DNA of 64,000 bases from Mesonia ostreae (GCF_031845265.1 NZ_JAVRBG010000007.1:124001-188000); one strand, 5' to 3'; counted from the stretch's first letter, positions 25,622 to 34,985 are shown. The notes: generated by a model from the sequence alone, not told the origin. Numbers and translations: made by a program.

Positions 25622-26317
25622 ATGAAAAGATTTTTTAAGTTTATTGGGAAACTAATCTTATGGTTTTTTGGAATCACTATTCTATGGGTAGTAATTTATA
25701 AATGGGTTCCTGTGCCTATAACGCCATTAATGGTTATTCGATATGTAGAAACTCCTTCAGAAAATAGAAATGGATGGCAATACGATTGGGAACCTATAGA
25801 AAACATTTCTGTTAACCTACAAAAAGCTGTGATTTGCAGTGAAGATCAAAATTTTCTAAAACACAATGGCTTTGATTTGGAAGCTATAGAAAAAGCGATT
25901 CAAAATAACAAAAAAGGTAAACGCTTACGCGGAGCAAGCAGTATTAGTCAGCAAACAGCTAAAAATGTTTTCTTATGGCCAGGAAGAAATTGGCTAAGAA
26001 AAGGACTAGAAGTGTATTTTACTTTTTTAATAGAAACCATTTGGAGCAAAGAACGTCTTCTAGAAGTGTATGTTAACAGCATAGAAATGGGCAACGGAGT
26101 TTATGGCGCCGAAGCTGCCGCAAACTTTTGGTTTAAAAAATCTGCCAGTCAATTAAGTGCTTCTCAAGCTGCTGCGATTGCGGCGATATTGCCTAATCCT
26201 TTGCAATATCGAGCCAATCCACCAACAAGCTATATTCAATCAAGAAAAGCTTGGATTACACGTCAAATGGATTATTACGGACCCTTAACCTTTGACCCCA
26301 AAGAAAATAAAAAGTAA
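25622..26317 (+). CDS. mtgA: Monofunctional peptidoglycan transglycosylase
   Basis: This 231-residue membrane-anchored GT51 glycosyltransferase polymerises lipid II. One N-terminal membrane segment (LILWFFGITILWVVIY) is followed by the catalytic SEDQNFLKHNGFD, GASSISQQTAKNVFLW, and the second catalytic Glu region ERLLEVYVNSIEMGNGVYG. No transpeptidase domain is present. The TAA overlaps the ATG of the next gene (TAATG), indicating translational coupling. Confidence 0.94.
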   Translation: MKRFFKFIGKLILWFFGITILWVVIYKWVPVPITPLMVIRYVETPSENRNGWQYDWEPIENISVNLQKAVICSEDQNFLKHNGFDLEAIEKAIQNNKKGKRLRGASSISQQTAKNVFLWPGRNWLRKGLEVYFTFLIETIWSKERLLEVYVNSIEMGNGVYGAEAAANFWFKKSASQLSASQAAAIAAILPNPLQYRANPPTSYIQSRKAWITRQMDYYGPLTFDPKENKK

Positions 26318-26763
26318 TGCAAAGACAACAACTTTTAGAAGCTTGTCACCTTTACGTAGAAGAACGCATGTTGCGTTTACAAACTTCTATTAGAGGTTTA
26401 GAAAGTGACTTAGAAAATGAAACTAAAAGCAGTGCAGGTGATAAATATGAAACCTCCCGCGAAATGATTAATACTGAGATTTCTCAGCTCGAAAATCAGT
26501 TGAAGGAGTTTAAAAAACTACAAGAAATTTTACAATTGCCCAATTTACAAAAGGCTGCTACAAAAATTCAGTTGGGAAGCATAGTTACTACAAGTCTCGC
26601 GAACTACTTTATAGCCATTTCTGCGGGAGAGATTAAACTGAAGAAGCAAAATTTCTACGCCATTGGAATTAATTCTCCTATTGCAAAACTCTTGCTAGGA
26701 AAGCAAAAAGACGATAGGTTTAGTTTCCGTAAAGAAGAAATAAAAATTTTATCTGTGGATTAA
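26317..26763 (+). CDS. GreA/GreB-like small protein
   Basis: This 148-residue protein has an N-terminal coiled coil (about residues 1-85, with SSAGDKYETSREMINTEISQ) and a C-terminal globular part with LGSIVTTSLANYFIAISAG and INSPIAKLLLGKQKDD. The coiled coil plus a SP-x4-LLGK element resembles transcript-cleavage factors of the GreA/GreB family. However, the acidic tip residues are not obvious, so RNA polymerase cleavage activity is doubtful. It is translationally coupled to mtgA. Homologues are sometimes mislabelled as acyl-ACP synthases; nothing here supports that. Confidence 0.6.
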   Translation: MQRQQLLEACHLYVEERMLRLQTSIRGLESDLENETKSSAGDKYETSREMINTEISQLENQLKEFKKLQEILQLPNLQKAATKIQLGSIVTTSLANYFIAISAGEIKLKKQNFYAIGINSPIAKLLLGKQKDDRFSFRKEEIKILSVD

Positions 26764-26792
26764 GGATCAATTTCAGAATAATTAGAGAAAGC

Positions 26793-27779
26793 TTAAAACT
26801 TGTTTTCTACCAAATATTCTGCAATTTGTACTGCGTTGGTGGCAGCTCCTTTTCTTAGATTATCAGCAACAATCCATAATTGTAAAGCTCTAGGATGCGA
26901 ATGATCTTTACGTATTCTACCTACAAAAACATCATTTTTTCCTTCGGCATATATAGGCATTGGGTAGGTATTCACACTCGGATAATCTTGTAGCGTAATC
27001 CCTGGAAAATCCTTTAGCGCTTTCTTAATAGATGAAATTTCAAACTCTTTTTCAAATTCTATATTCACCGACTCACTGTGACCACCCACCACTGGAATTC
27101 TCACTGCAGTTGCAGAAACCAAAACCGTATCGTCAGCCAGAATTTTCTTGGTTTCATCGGTAAGTTTCATCTCCTCTTTGGTATAATCATTTTCTAAGAA
27201 TACATCACAATGCGGAATTGCGTTTTGATGAATAGGGTAGGGATAAGCCATTTCTCCCGTTTCTCCCTTATATTCGCGCTCTAATTGCTGCACTGCTTTT
27301 ACTCCAGTACCAGTAATCGATTGGTAGGTAGAAACGATCACGCGTTTTATTTTAAATTGGTCGTGTAATGGCTTTAACGTCAAAACTAATTGTATGGTTG
27401 AACAATTGGGGTTAGCAATAATCTTATCTTCTTTGGTAAGACTGCTGGCGTTAATTTCGGGAACAATTAGTTTTTTGGTGGGATTCATTCGCCAAGCCGA
27501 AGAATTATCGATAACGGTTGTTCCTGCTTCGGCAAATTTTGGTGCCCATTCTAACGAAGTTTTTCCTCCCGCCGAAAACAAAGCGATATCGGGTTGTAAA
27601 TCTAATGCAGTTTGCAGATTTACCAGTTGGTATTTTGCCCCTTTAAATTCAATTTCCTTTCCTACAGATCGCTCTGAAGCTACCGGAATTAATTCCGTTA
27701 ACGGAAAATTACGCTCTGCTAATACTTTTAGAATCACTTGACCAACCATACCTGTGGCACCGATTACTGCTACTTTCAT
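26793..27779 (-). CDS. asd: Aspartate-semialdehyde dehydrogenase
   Basis: This 328-residue NADP enzyme makes aspartate semialdehyde for lysine, threonine, methionine and diaminopimelate synthesis. It has KVAVIGATGMVGQVIL (nucleotide-binding), ANPNCSTIQLVL (catalytic Cys), GGHSESVNIEF and RALQLWIVADNLRKGAATNA. The length is normal. The gene stands alone on the minus strand. Confidence 0.96.
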   Translation of the reverse strand: MKVAVIGATGMVGQVILKVLAERNFPLTELIPVASERSVGKEIEFKGAKYQLVNLQTALDLQPDIALFSAGGKTSLEWAPKFAEAGTTVIDNSSAWRMNPTKKLIVPEINASSLTKEDKIIANPNCSTIQLVLTLKPLHDQFKIKRVIVSTYQSITGTGVKAVQQLEREYKGETGEMAYPYPIHQNAIPHCDVFLENDYTKEEMKLTDETKKILADDTVLVSATAVRIPVVGGHSESVNIEFEKEFEISSIKKALKDFPGITLQDYPSVNTYPMPIYAEGKNDVFVGRIRKDHSHPRALQLWIVADNLRKGAATNAVQIAEYLVENKF

Positions 27780-27854
27780 AATGAGGGTTTTATAATAGAA
27801 TAACGAAAATTGATTTTTTTAAAAAGCTAACTGAAAACTATATTTTCGTTTTAA

Positions 27855-27886
27855 AAACCTCACAGTTCTTTAAGACCTGTGAAGTT
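27855..27886. repeat. Dispersed hairpin element
   Basis: AAACCTCACAG pairs imperfectly with CTGTGAAGTTT around TTCTTTAAGAC. It lies in the asd-mscL spacer and resembles hairpins scattered in Flavobacteriaceae genomes. Confidence 0.35.
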
Positions 27887-27929
27887 TCACAAAGATAAAA
27901 TACGTTTTTCAAAATAAACCATTAGAAGA

Positions 27930-27968
27930 TAAAAAAGGACCCCGTAATTGTTTTTCAACAATTCGGGG
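27930..27968 (-). terminator. Terminator after mscL
   Basis: On the minus strand CCCCGAATTGTTG pairs with CAATTACGGGG, followed by TCCTTTTTT. It lies 50 nt after the mscL stop. Confidence 0.7.
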
Positions 27969-28018
27969 TTTGATTATTAAATGAACAGTGTAGCGGTTAC
28001 TACGTCTTTTAATTGTTT

Positions 28019-28453
28019 TTATGAAGTGCTATTTTGCTTTTTCAACTCGTCTCTAATTTGAGTAAGAAGCTGTTCTTGAGAGGGACCAGCGGGAGCTGCA
28101 ACGGGTTTTGGATCTTCTTTTTTCTTCACATTTTCATAGTATTTTAAAAATAGGTAGATAAAAAGACCTACAATAATAAAATTGATAATCGCTTGTATCA
28201 GGTTCCCGTAAGTAATTACCGCCGCTTTGGCTTCTCTGGCTGCTTCTAGACTTTCATAATTGACTCCGTCTAGAGAAATAAATTTTTTGGTAAAATCTAC
28301 TCCGCCCGTGAGCATTCCAATAATTGGTGTAATGACATCTTTTACAAAAGAGTCTACAATAGTTTTAAAGGCAGCGCCAATAACAACTGCTGTTGCTAAA
28401 GCTACAATGTCGCCTTTCATTAAGAATTTTTTAAAATCGCTTAGAAAGCCCAT
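28019..28453 (-). CDS. mscL: Large-conductance mechanosensitive channel
   Basis: This 144-residue channel opens under membrane tension to release solutes during hypo-osmotic shock. The N-terminal helix and TM1 read FKKFLMKGDIVALATAVVIG, followed by AFKTIVDSFVKDVITPIIG, a periplasmic loop and TM2 (NFIIVGLFIYLFLKYYENV). The cytoplasmic tail is short and charged. Length is typical. Confidence 0.96.
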   Translation of the reverse strand: MGFLSDFKKFLMKGDIVALATAVVIGAAFKTIVDSFVKDVITPIIGMLTGGVDFTKKFISLDGVNYESLEAAREAKAAVITYGNLIQAIINFIIVGLFIYLFLKYYENVKKKEDPKPVAAPAGPSQEQLLTQIRDELKKQNSTS

Positions 28454-28503
28454 AATTTTGATTGGTTTAGTTTATAAAATTAAAGGTAAACTAAATTTTA
28501 ACT

Positions 28504-29607
28504 TTACGGAATAATTTTTCTTTTTACGCGCTGAGAGATGGATGTAATCAGTTCATAGGAAATGGTGCCGGCATTGTGAGCAAAAACTTCGGCGCTTTTA
28601 TCTTTTCCAAAGAGAATCACTTCATCTCCTTCTTCACAATCAATACCTGTAATGTCTACCATAATCATATCCATACACACGTTGCCAATAATGGGAGCTA
28701 AATTTCCATGAATGGAGACGTTGGTGTTCTGTTTGCCGTAAATTCTATTAATTCCGTCGGCGTGACCTAAAGGTAAGGTGGCCGTTTTGGTATCTTTTGA
28801 AGCATTAAACATTCGGTTATACCCTACACTTTCGCCTTTTTTGATGTTGTGAATTTGAGAAATAATGGTTTTTAGAGTTCCAATAGGGATGAGTTGTTGG
28901 TCGACTTCTTTAGAGTTTCCGTAGCCGTAGAGGCCAATTCCTGTTCTCACCATATCCAGATGAGCCTCGGGATAATTTAAAATTCCACTGGTATTGCACA
29001 AATGTCGTAATGGACGGTAGCCTAAGTTCTCTATCAATTGATCACTTACTTTTTTAAACGTGTCCATTTGATGATGGGTAAACTCTTTCTCTTTAACATC
29101 TTCACTAGCAGCAAAATGAGAAAAAATTCCGTCTACTTTTATACTTGAAGTTTGTTTTAATTTCTCCACTATCATTGGGACTTCTTTCGGATCAAAACCC
29201 AGTCGATTTAAACCCGTATTCAGTTTTAAGTGAATAGGATAATTTTTTTGTTGATTTGCTTCCGCGGAAGCGATAAAATGATTAAGTACAAATTCGCTAT
29301 AAATACTTGGTGTAAGACATTGATCTATAATTTCTTGAAAGTGTGTAGACTGCGGGTGAAGCACCAAAATAGGTTGGGTGATTCCACCATTTCTTAAATC
29401 GATTCCCTCTTGCGTGTAAGCCACCGCAAAATAATCTACGCCCAGGCTTTCTAGTTTTTTAGCCAATGCTACCGAATCACTTCCGTAGGCAAAAGCTTTA
29501 ATGACGGCGAGTTTTTTTACGTTATCATCTACTTTAGAGGCAAGATAGCGGTAGTTATGCTCTAGCGCTTTTAAATCTATTTCGAGAACGGTTTCTGAAG
29601 GTTTCAT
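28504..29607 (-). CDS. alr: Alanine racemase
   Basis: This 367-residue PLP enzyme supplies D-alanine for peptidoglycan. The PLP lysine lies in KKLAVIKAFAYGSDS, a variant of the usual AVVKANAYGHG. The catalytic tyrosine is in SVGYNRMF, and VRTGIGLYGYGN and GNVCMDMIMVD are also present. It overlaps tdk by 4 nt. Inside the gene (29258-29271) sits the palindrome GCTTCCGCGGAAGC, encoding ASAEA in a surface-like stretch (NHFIASAEANQQ). Confidence 0.95.
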   Translation of the reverse strand: MKPSETVLEIDLKALEHNYRYLASKVDDNVKKLAVIKAFAYGSDSVALAKKLESLGVDYFAVAYTQEGIDLRNGGITQPILVLHPQSTHFQEIIDQCLTPSIYSEFVLNHFIASAEANQQKNYPIHLKLNTGLNRLGFDPKEVPMIVEKLKQTSSIKVDGIFSHFAASEDVKEKEFTHHQMDTFKKVSDQLIENLGYRPLRHLCNTSGILNYPEAHLDMVRTGIGLYGYGNSKEVDQQLIPIGTLKTIISQIHNIKKGESVGYNRMFNASKDTKTATLPLGHADGINRIYGKQNTNVSIHGNLAPIIGNVCMDMIMVDITGIDCEEGDEVILFGKDKSAEVFAHNAGTISYELITSISQRVKRKIIP

Positions 29608-30242
29608 AGTTTTCTTTCTTTTGGGAGAACCTCACTTATTTCAACATCCAGTTTTCTCACTTTTTGATCGCGCATGGCTTTGTAATAGGCGGCTCTACTA
29701 AGCGGTTCATATTCTTCGGTTTCTCCAAGAAGAACCAAATCTTTACTGGCTGCTTTTCTAAAGCTGTATTGTGCCAAATTTCCTGTTCTTGTACATACGG
29801 CGTGCACTTTGGTCACATATTCTGCAGTCGCCATGAGATTAGGAATTGGACCAAAAGGGTTGCCTTTAAAATCCATATCTAAACCCGCCACTACAACGCG
29901 AATGCCTTTATTGGCAAGATCGTTACAAACGCTTACAATCTCATCGTCAAAAAACTGAGCTTCATCAATACCCACCACATCGCAAGAATCTGCTAAAAGC
30001 CTAATATTTGCAGCTGCAGGAACAGGAGTAGACCTAATTTCATTCGCATCGTGAGAAATCACCATGTCTTCATCGTAGCGAATATCTATGGTAGGTTTAA
30101 AAATTTCTACTTTCTGTTTGGCAAATTGGGCGCGCTTTAATCTGCGAATAAGCTCTTCGGTTTTTCCAGAGAACATACTTCCACAAATTACTTCAATCCA
30201 TCCAAATTGCTCTTCGTGATTTACGGTATTTTCAAGAAACAT
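29604..30242 (-). CDS. tdk: Thymidine kinase
   Basis: The product (about 212 residues) phosphorylates thymidine in the salvage pathway. The P-loop is GSMFSGKTEELIRRL, the magnesium motif is GIDEAQFF, and the thymidine-binding lasso region holds HAVCTRTGNLAQYSFRK. ATG at 30242 (MFLENTVNHEEQFG) is preferred over a TTG at 30263. The stop overlaps the alr start. Confidence 0.94.
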   Translation of the reverse strand: MFLENTVNHEEQFGWIEVICGSMFSGKTEELIRRLKRAQFAKQKVEIFKPTIDIRYDEDMVISHDANEIRSTPVPAAANIRLLADSCDVVGIDEAQFFDDEIVSVCNDLANKGIRVVVAGLDMDFKGNPFGPIPNLMATAEYVTKVHAVCTRTGNLAQYSFRKAASKDLVLLGETEEYEPLSRAAYYKAMRDQKVRKLDVEISEVLPKERKL

Positions 30243-30345
30243 TTTGTAATTTTCAGCATTCAAACAGGAAACTTCCTGTAAAAAAATAAAGTTGAGATAA
30301 ATTTACTAAAAATTAAGCTCCACAAGCAAAGTAAATCATAAAGTT

Positions 30346-31350
30346 ATGAAGAAGACCTTAGAAGCAGAGCTTATGAGTATTGCTCATAGAATCTTGCAAT
30401 TAAAAAATAAAGCAGATGTTCATGAATTAAAAGCGGTAACGGGTGTTTTGTACGAAAAGCTTTCGGTGCTTTCATTTACCGAAAAACATTTTGATGGACC
30501 CCAGCCTACCATTGGAAAAAAAAATATTGAAGAAGCCTTAACGGAAGAAAATAAGGAATCTCAAGCAGAAGCGATTTCTTTTCCTGAAGAAGAGGAGCAG
30601 CAAGAGGTAATCCAACATGAAGCTGAAGCCATTATAGAACCAAAGGCGGAAGAAATAAAAAAAGTTACTTCTTCTGTACCTTCTGAAACTACAAAAGTAG
30701 AAGAGGTGCTCGAAGATATTTTACCTCAGGCTGAAGAAGAAACCAAAGACGAATTTAGAAGTTTGGGCGGAGTTCATTATGACGATTTACCCCAGTTTGA
30801 AAGACCTTCGGAAGTAAATAAATCAGAAGAAATTAAAGAAGACGAGGTTTTTGTAGAAGGAGCTTTTTCAGAAGAAGTTCAGCCAGAAGAGATTCTGCAA
30901 GAAAAAGTTTTTCATAAAGAAATTTTCAATACAGAAGTTCAGCCAGAGGCGAAAACCGAAGTAGAGGAAGAAGTTAAAGACGAAATAGAACAAGCAAAGG
31001 ATGAAGGTTCACTTACAGATGAGCAACAGAATCTCTTTGGAATTATGCCTGAATTTGAGCGTAAAGAAGATTTTAACAGCAGACATGCTGCTAAGAAAAA
31101 ATCGCTTAATGATCAACTAAAAAAAGGAATTCAGATTGGTTTAAATGACCGCTTAAGCTATATCAAACATCTTTTTGATGGTGATGCGGCAGACTACAAC
31201 CGGGTGCTGTCTCAATTGAATAGCGTTGAAAGTCTTCCAGAAGCCCAACGTTTTATTCATGAGGTGGTAAAACCAGATTATCAGAATTGGGAAAATAAAG
31301 AGGTGTATGAAAGCCGTTTCCTAAAAGCCATTGAAAATAAATATGCTTAA
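30346..31350 (+). CDS. Glutamate-rich hypothetical protein
   Basis: This 334-residue protein has three parts. Residues 1-50 form a helical start (LEAELMSIAHRILQLKNKAD). Residues about 60-235 are an acidic, low-complexity stretch rich in Glu with repeated EVQPE. Residues about 250-334 form a compact C-terminal region (GIQIGLNDRLSYIKHLFDGD, then NRVLSQLNSVESLPEAQRF). No signal peptide is present, so it is cytoplasmic. Its TAA overlaps the rsmI ATG by one base, implying coupling with 16S rRNA modification. I do not recognise a function. Confidence 0.75.
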   Translation: MKKTLEAELMSIAHRILQLKNKADVHELKAVTGVLYEKLSVLSFTEKHFDGPQPTIGKKNIEEALTEENKESQAEAISFPEEEEQQEVIQHEAEAIIEPKAEEIKKVTSSVPSETTKVEEVLEDILPQAEEETKDEFRSLGGVHYDDLPQFERPSEVNKSEEIKEDEVFVEGAFSEEVQPEEILQEKVFHKEIFNTEVQPEAKTEVEEEVKDEIEQAKDEGSLTDEQQNLFGIMPEFERKEDFNSRHAAKKKSLNDQLKKGIQIGLNDRLSYIKHLFDGDAADYNRVLSQLNSVESLPEAQRFIHEVVKPDYQNWENKEVYESRFLKAIENKYA

Positions 31351-32021
31351 TGGGAAAATTATTTATTGTTCCTACGCCCATTGGTAATCTAGAGGATATG
31401 ACATTTAGAGCTGTAAAAGTGCTCCAAGAAGTCGATTTTATTCTTGCGGAAGACACCCGAACTAGCGGAAAACTGCTCAAGCATTTTAAAATTTCTACGC
31501 AAATGCACAGCCACCATATGCACAATGAGCATAAGACCTTGCAAATGATTGTAGATAGAATTAAACATGGAGAAAATGCAGCTTTAATTAGCGATGCAGG
31601 AACCCCGGCAATTTCAGATCCTGGGTTTTTGCTAACCCGTGCTTGCGTAGAAGAAAATATAGAAGTAGACTGCCTTCCAGGCGCGACGGCTTTTGTTCCT
31701 GCCTTAGTAAATAGCGGTCTCCCAAACGATAAGTTTGTTTTCGAAGGTTTTTTACCCGTAAAAAAAGGCCGACAAACCCGTCTTAAACTATTGGCAGATG
31801 AAACGCGGACTATGATTTTTTATGAATCACCGCATAAGCTTTTAAAAACCTTGCAGCATTTAATTGATTATTTAGGGGTAGAGCGGCAAGCCTCAGTTTC
31901 TAGAGAGATTAGTAAACTGCACGAAGAAACACAACGAGGAAATTTACAGGAAGTTTTAGATTATTATACCCAAAAGCCTCCCAAAGGAGAAATTGTACTT
32001 ATTGTGGAAGGTAAAAAATAG
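31350..32021 (+). CDS. rsmI: 16S rRNA (cytidine1402-2'-O)-methyltransferase
   Basis: This 223-residue SAM-dependent tetrapyrrole-methylase-fold enzyme modifies C1402 in the ribosomal P site. It has LFIVPTPIGNLEDMTFRA, ILAEDTRTSGKLLKHF, ALISDAGTPAISDPG, the SAM-site segment LPGATAFVPALVNSGLP, and FYESPHKLLKTL. It is slightly shorter than many homologues, which carry an extra C-terminal domain. It is coupled to the upstream Glu-rich gene. Confidence 0.94.
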   Translation: MGKLFIVPTPIGNLEDMTFRAVKVLQEVDFILAEDTRTSGKLLKHFKISTQMHSHHMHNEHKTLQMIVDRIKHGENAALISDAGTPAISDPGFLLTRACVEENIEVDCLPGATAFVPALVNSGLPNDKFVFEGFLPVKKGRQTRLKLLADETRTMIFYESPHKLLKTLQHLIDYLGVERQASVSREISKLHEETQRGNLQEVLDYYTQKPPKGEIVLIVEGKK

Positions 32022-32027
32022 AAGATT

Positions 32028-32438
32028 TTAGTAATTAGTAGCCAAAGCATTAAGTAATTTTTCAAAATAAACTTGATCTTCTTTGTGATACGCTTCCAAA
32101 TTGATGCTAAAGTTCTCTTCCTCTTTTAACTGAATTTCTAACACCTGTTCAACTAATTCTGCTTTAATTAAAAGCGTGTTTTTAATCTTATGGCTTTCAT
32201 CATTTAATTTATATTTTACAAAAGCAGGATCGTAAACTACTTGATTCTTTTTTACTCTAGAAATAAAGAAAATATAAGCAATCACTAAATTAGCTGCCAC
32301 TACGAGATAAAAATAAGTAAAGTTTTCTGATGTAAAATAACCTATTAAACCTATCACAAGCAAAATAAAACCTACGAAAACAAAAACAAAAATTTTCAGC
32401 ACATTGCGTTGTGTAAATTGAATTGGAGTTGCAGACAT
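32028..32438 (-). CDS. Small two-helix membrane protein, hypothetical
   Basis: This 136-residue protein is counted from the ATG at 32438 (MSATPIQFTQ); a TTG at 32465 would add nine residues. Two adjacent membrane segments (ILKIFVFVFVGFILLVIGLIGYFT type and YFYLVVAANLVIAYIFFI) are followed by a soluble C-terminal domain of about 75 residues with no recognised motif. It is convergent with rsmI. Confidence 0.65.
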   Translation of the reverse strand: MSATPIQFTQRNVLKIFVFVFVGFILLVIGLIGYFTSENFTYFYLVVAANLVIAYIFFISRVKKNQVVYDPAFVKYKLNDESHKIKNTLLIKAELVEQVLEIQLKEEENFSINLEAYHKEDQVYFEKLLNALATNY

Positions 32439-32488
32439 AGATTTTATATTTAATAAGGGACTCAAAAATAATAAACTTAACCTAAGCC

Positions 32489-33055
32489 ATGAAACAACTT
32501 TTAACTAATATTAGAAATTGTACCTTATGCGAGGAGCATTTACCATTGGGTGCTAATCCCATTTTACGAGCGAACAAAAACTCTAAAATTGTGCTTATAA
32601 GTCAGGCTCCAGGAAGAGTGGTACATGAATCGAATATCGACTGGAATGACCAAAGTGGTAAAAAACTAAGAGAATGGTTAGGCGTAAGTGAAGAAACATT
32701 TTATAAAGATAAAAACTTTGCTGTTTTACCTATGGCATTTTGCTACCCAGGCAAAGCGAAAACAGGCGATTTACCGCCAAGAAAAAAATGTGCGCCGCAA
32801 TGGCATCAACGTGTGTTAAATCATTTTGAAAATGATCCTTTATACATTTTAATTGGTTCTTATGCGTGTAAATATTATTTAGAAGGAAAAGAAAATCTAA
32901 CCTATCGCGTAAAAAATTACCATACTTATCTGCCTAAATATTTTCCTATTCCGCATCCTTCTCCAGTGAATAGATTTTGGAGATCAAAAAACCCTTGGTT
33001 TGAAATGGAGGTAGTTCCAGAATTGCAGCAGCTTATTAAAAATAAACTTTCGTAA
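32489..33055 (+). CDS. Uracil-DNA glycosylase superfamily protein
   Basis: This 188-residue protein has the fold signature of small UDGs: an N-terminal NCTLCEEHLPLGANPI, motif 1 as VLISQAPGRVVHES, and motif 2 as PIPHPSPVNRFW. The nearby CYPG and KKCAPQWH cysteines, with CxxC at the N-terminus, could ligate an Fe-S cluster as in family 4/5 enzymes, but the spacing is not clearly canonical. Probable role: removal of uracil or a related base from DNA. It is encoded just upstream of recJ. Confidence 0.75.
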   Translation: MKQLLTNIRNCTLCEEHLPLGANPILRANKNSKIVLISQAPGRVVHESNIDWNDQSGKKLREWLGVSEETFYKDKNFAVLPMAFCYPGKAKTGDLPPRKKCAPQWHQRVLNHFENDPLYILIGSYACKYYLEGKENLTYRVKNYHTYLPKYFPIPHPSPVNRFWRSKNPWFEMEVVPELQQLIKNKLS

Positions 33056-33091
33056 CTTTATAGATTCTTTTCAATCTTTTAAATTAATCTT

Positions 33092-34783
33092 ATGCGTTGG
33101 ACGCTAGCCCCAAAACCAGACCCCAAAAAAGTAGAGCAGCTTCAAAAAAGTTTGGGAGTTGAAAAAGCTGTGGCTTACCTATTGGTGTTAAGAGGTGTTG
33201 AAACGTATGAGGAAGCGAAAGATTTTTTTAGGCCAGATTTAGCAAAACTTCACGATCCATTTTTAATGAGAGATATGGAGGTGGCTGTTAAGAGAATTCA
33301 GCAAGCCATTGCGCAAGAAGAATTGATTATGGTGTACGGCGATTATGATGTAGATGGGACTACGAGCGTTGCCTTAATGAGTTCGTATTTAAAAACCGAA
33401 ACCCATTTAGTAACTACTTATATTCCCGATCGTTATAAAGAAGGTTACGGTATTTCTTATGCAGGAATTGATTACGCCCACGATAACGGTATCCACTTAA
33501 TTATTGCTTTAGATTGTGGTATAAAAGCCATAGAAAAAGTAGCTTATGCCAAAGAAAAAGGGATAGATTTTATTATTTGTGATCACCATAGGCCCGGCAA
33601 TGAAATTCCGCAAGCGGTGGCAGTTTTAGATCCCAAACGTGAAGATTGCAACTATCCTTACAAAGAGCTTTGCGGCTGCGGAGTAGGTTTTAAACTGATT
33701 CAGGCTTTAGAGCAGCTAAGAGGAAATTCGGTAGAAACACTAGCTCCTTATTTAGATTTGGTGGCCACCGCTATTGGGGCAGATATTGTGCCCATTACGG
33801 GAGAGAATAGAATTTTAGCCTATCACGGTTTACATATAATTAATACGCTTCCGCGGAAAGGTTTTCAGGCGATTATTAATCAGATAAAAAAAGAAATATT
33901 AACCATTACCGATGTGGTATTTATCATTGCTCCAAGAATTAATGCTGCGGGAAGAATGAAGCATGGGTTGCATGCGGTAGATTTGTTAACCGAAGAAAAT
34001 GAAGAACAAGCTCAGCTATTTGCACAAGAAATAGAGCAGTACAATAAAGATAGAAGAGAAGAAGACCGAAGCATCACCGAAATGGCGTTGCAGCAAATTT
34101 TAACTCATAAAGAAGAGCATAAATCTACCACGGTAGTTTACCAAGAAGATTGGCATAAAGGCGTTATTGGCATTGTAGCCTCCCGCTTAACCGAAACGTA
34201 TTACAGACCCACGCTTGTTTTTACCAAAAGCGGAGAAAGATTAGCAGCTTCGGCAAGATCTGTCAAAGGATTTGATGTCTACAATGCGTTAGAAGCTTGC
34301 CAAGAACATATAGAGCAATTTGGCGGACATAAGTATGCTGCGGGATTAACGCTACACGAAAACCAATATGAAAATTTTAAGCAAAAATTTGAAGAAGTAG
34401 TAGCTGGCAGTATAGAATCTCATATGCTCACGCCCGAAATTAAAATCGATTTAGAAATTTCACTAGAAGAAATCACCGATAAATTTCATAGAATCTTGAA
34501 GCAATTTGCTCCTTTTGGTCCGGGAAATATGGCACCCACTTTTTTTACCTCAAACCTAACCGATACGGGCTTTGCAAAAGCAGTAGGAAAAGAGAAAGAT
34601 CATTTAAAATGTGCTGTACAACAACTTCCTAACCCTAAATCTATTGGAAGTATAGGTTTTAACTTGGGAAAAAAGCTAGAACTCATCTCAACTAAAAAAC
34701 CATTTGACGCCGTATATGCTATAGACGAAAATGAATGGAATGGAAATGTAAGTCTTCAGTTGAAGTTAAAAGATATTCGATAA
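33092..34783 (+). CDS. recJ: Single-stranded-DNA-specific exonuclease RecJ
   Basis: This 563-residue DHH-family 5'-3' exonuclease acts in recombination and mismatch repair. Metal-binding motifs are visible in order: YGDYDVDGTTS, ALDCGIK, FIICDHHRPG and VATAIGADIVP. A DHHA1 domain follows with GGHKYAAG, then a C-terminal OB domain. The palindrome GCTTCCGCGGAA occurs at 33847. The gene may be co-transcribed with the UDG-like gene 36 nt upstream. Confidence 0.95.
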   Translation: MRWTLAPKPDPKKVEQLQKSLGVEKAVAYLLVLRGVETYEEAKDFFRPDLAKLHDPFLMRDMEVAVKRIQQAIAQEELIMVYGDYDVDGTTSVALMSSYLKTETHLVTTYIPDRYKEGYGISYAGIDYAHDNGIHLIIALDCGIKAIEKVAYAKEKGIDFIICDHHRPGNEIPQAVAVLDPKREDCNYPYKELCGCGVGFKLIQALEQLRGNSVETLAPYLDLVATAIGADIVPITGENRILAYHGLHIINTLPRKGFQAIINQIKKEILTITDVVFIIAPRINAAGRMKHGLHAVDLLTEENEEQAQLFAQEIEQYNKDRREEDRSITEMALQQILTHKEEHKSTTVVYQEDWHKGVIGIVASRLTETYYRPTLVFTKSGERLAASARSVKGFDVYNALEACQEHIEQFGGHKYAAGLTLHENQYENFKQKFEEVVAGSIESHMLTPEIKIDLEISLEEITDKFHRILKQFAPFGPGNMAPTFFTSNLTDTGFAKAVGKEKDHLKCAVQQLPNPKSIGSIGFNLGKKLELISTKKPFDAVYAIDENEWNGNVSLQLKLKDIR

Positions 34784-34820
34784 GTTACTATCGACCTTTG
34801 AAACCTAAAACCTCAAAACA

Positions 34821-34985
34821 ATGAAAAAACCTTATTTAGACCTATTGGTCATTATTTTCTTATCAGGCTTCTCTATACTGGCTAATGAAATGGACTGGTG
34901 GCAAGATTATACTGCTTTTGTTATGGTTCCGCTTTTATTCGCTTATTTTATGGGTAAAGAAGTGGCGAAGAGACAAAAGAAGTAA
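34821..34985 (+). CDS. 54-residue membrane protein, hypothetical
   Basis: A short ATG-initiated frame encodes MKKPYLDLLVIIFLSGFSIL, then EMDWWQDYTAFV and a second hydrophobic stretch (MVPLLFAYFMGKEVAKRQKK). Two membrane segments and a basic C-terminus suggest a hairpin inner-membrane protein. It starts 37 nt after recJ on the same strand. No function is recognised. Confidence 0.6.
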   Translation: MKKPYLDLLVIIFLSGFSILANEMDWWQDYTAFVMVPLLFAYFMGKEVAKRQKK

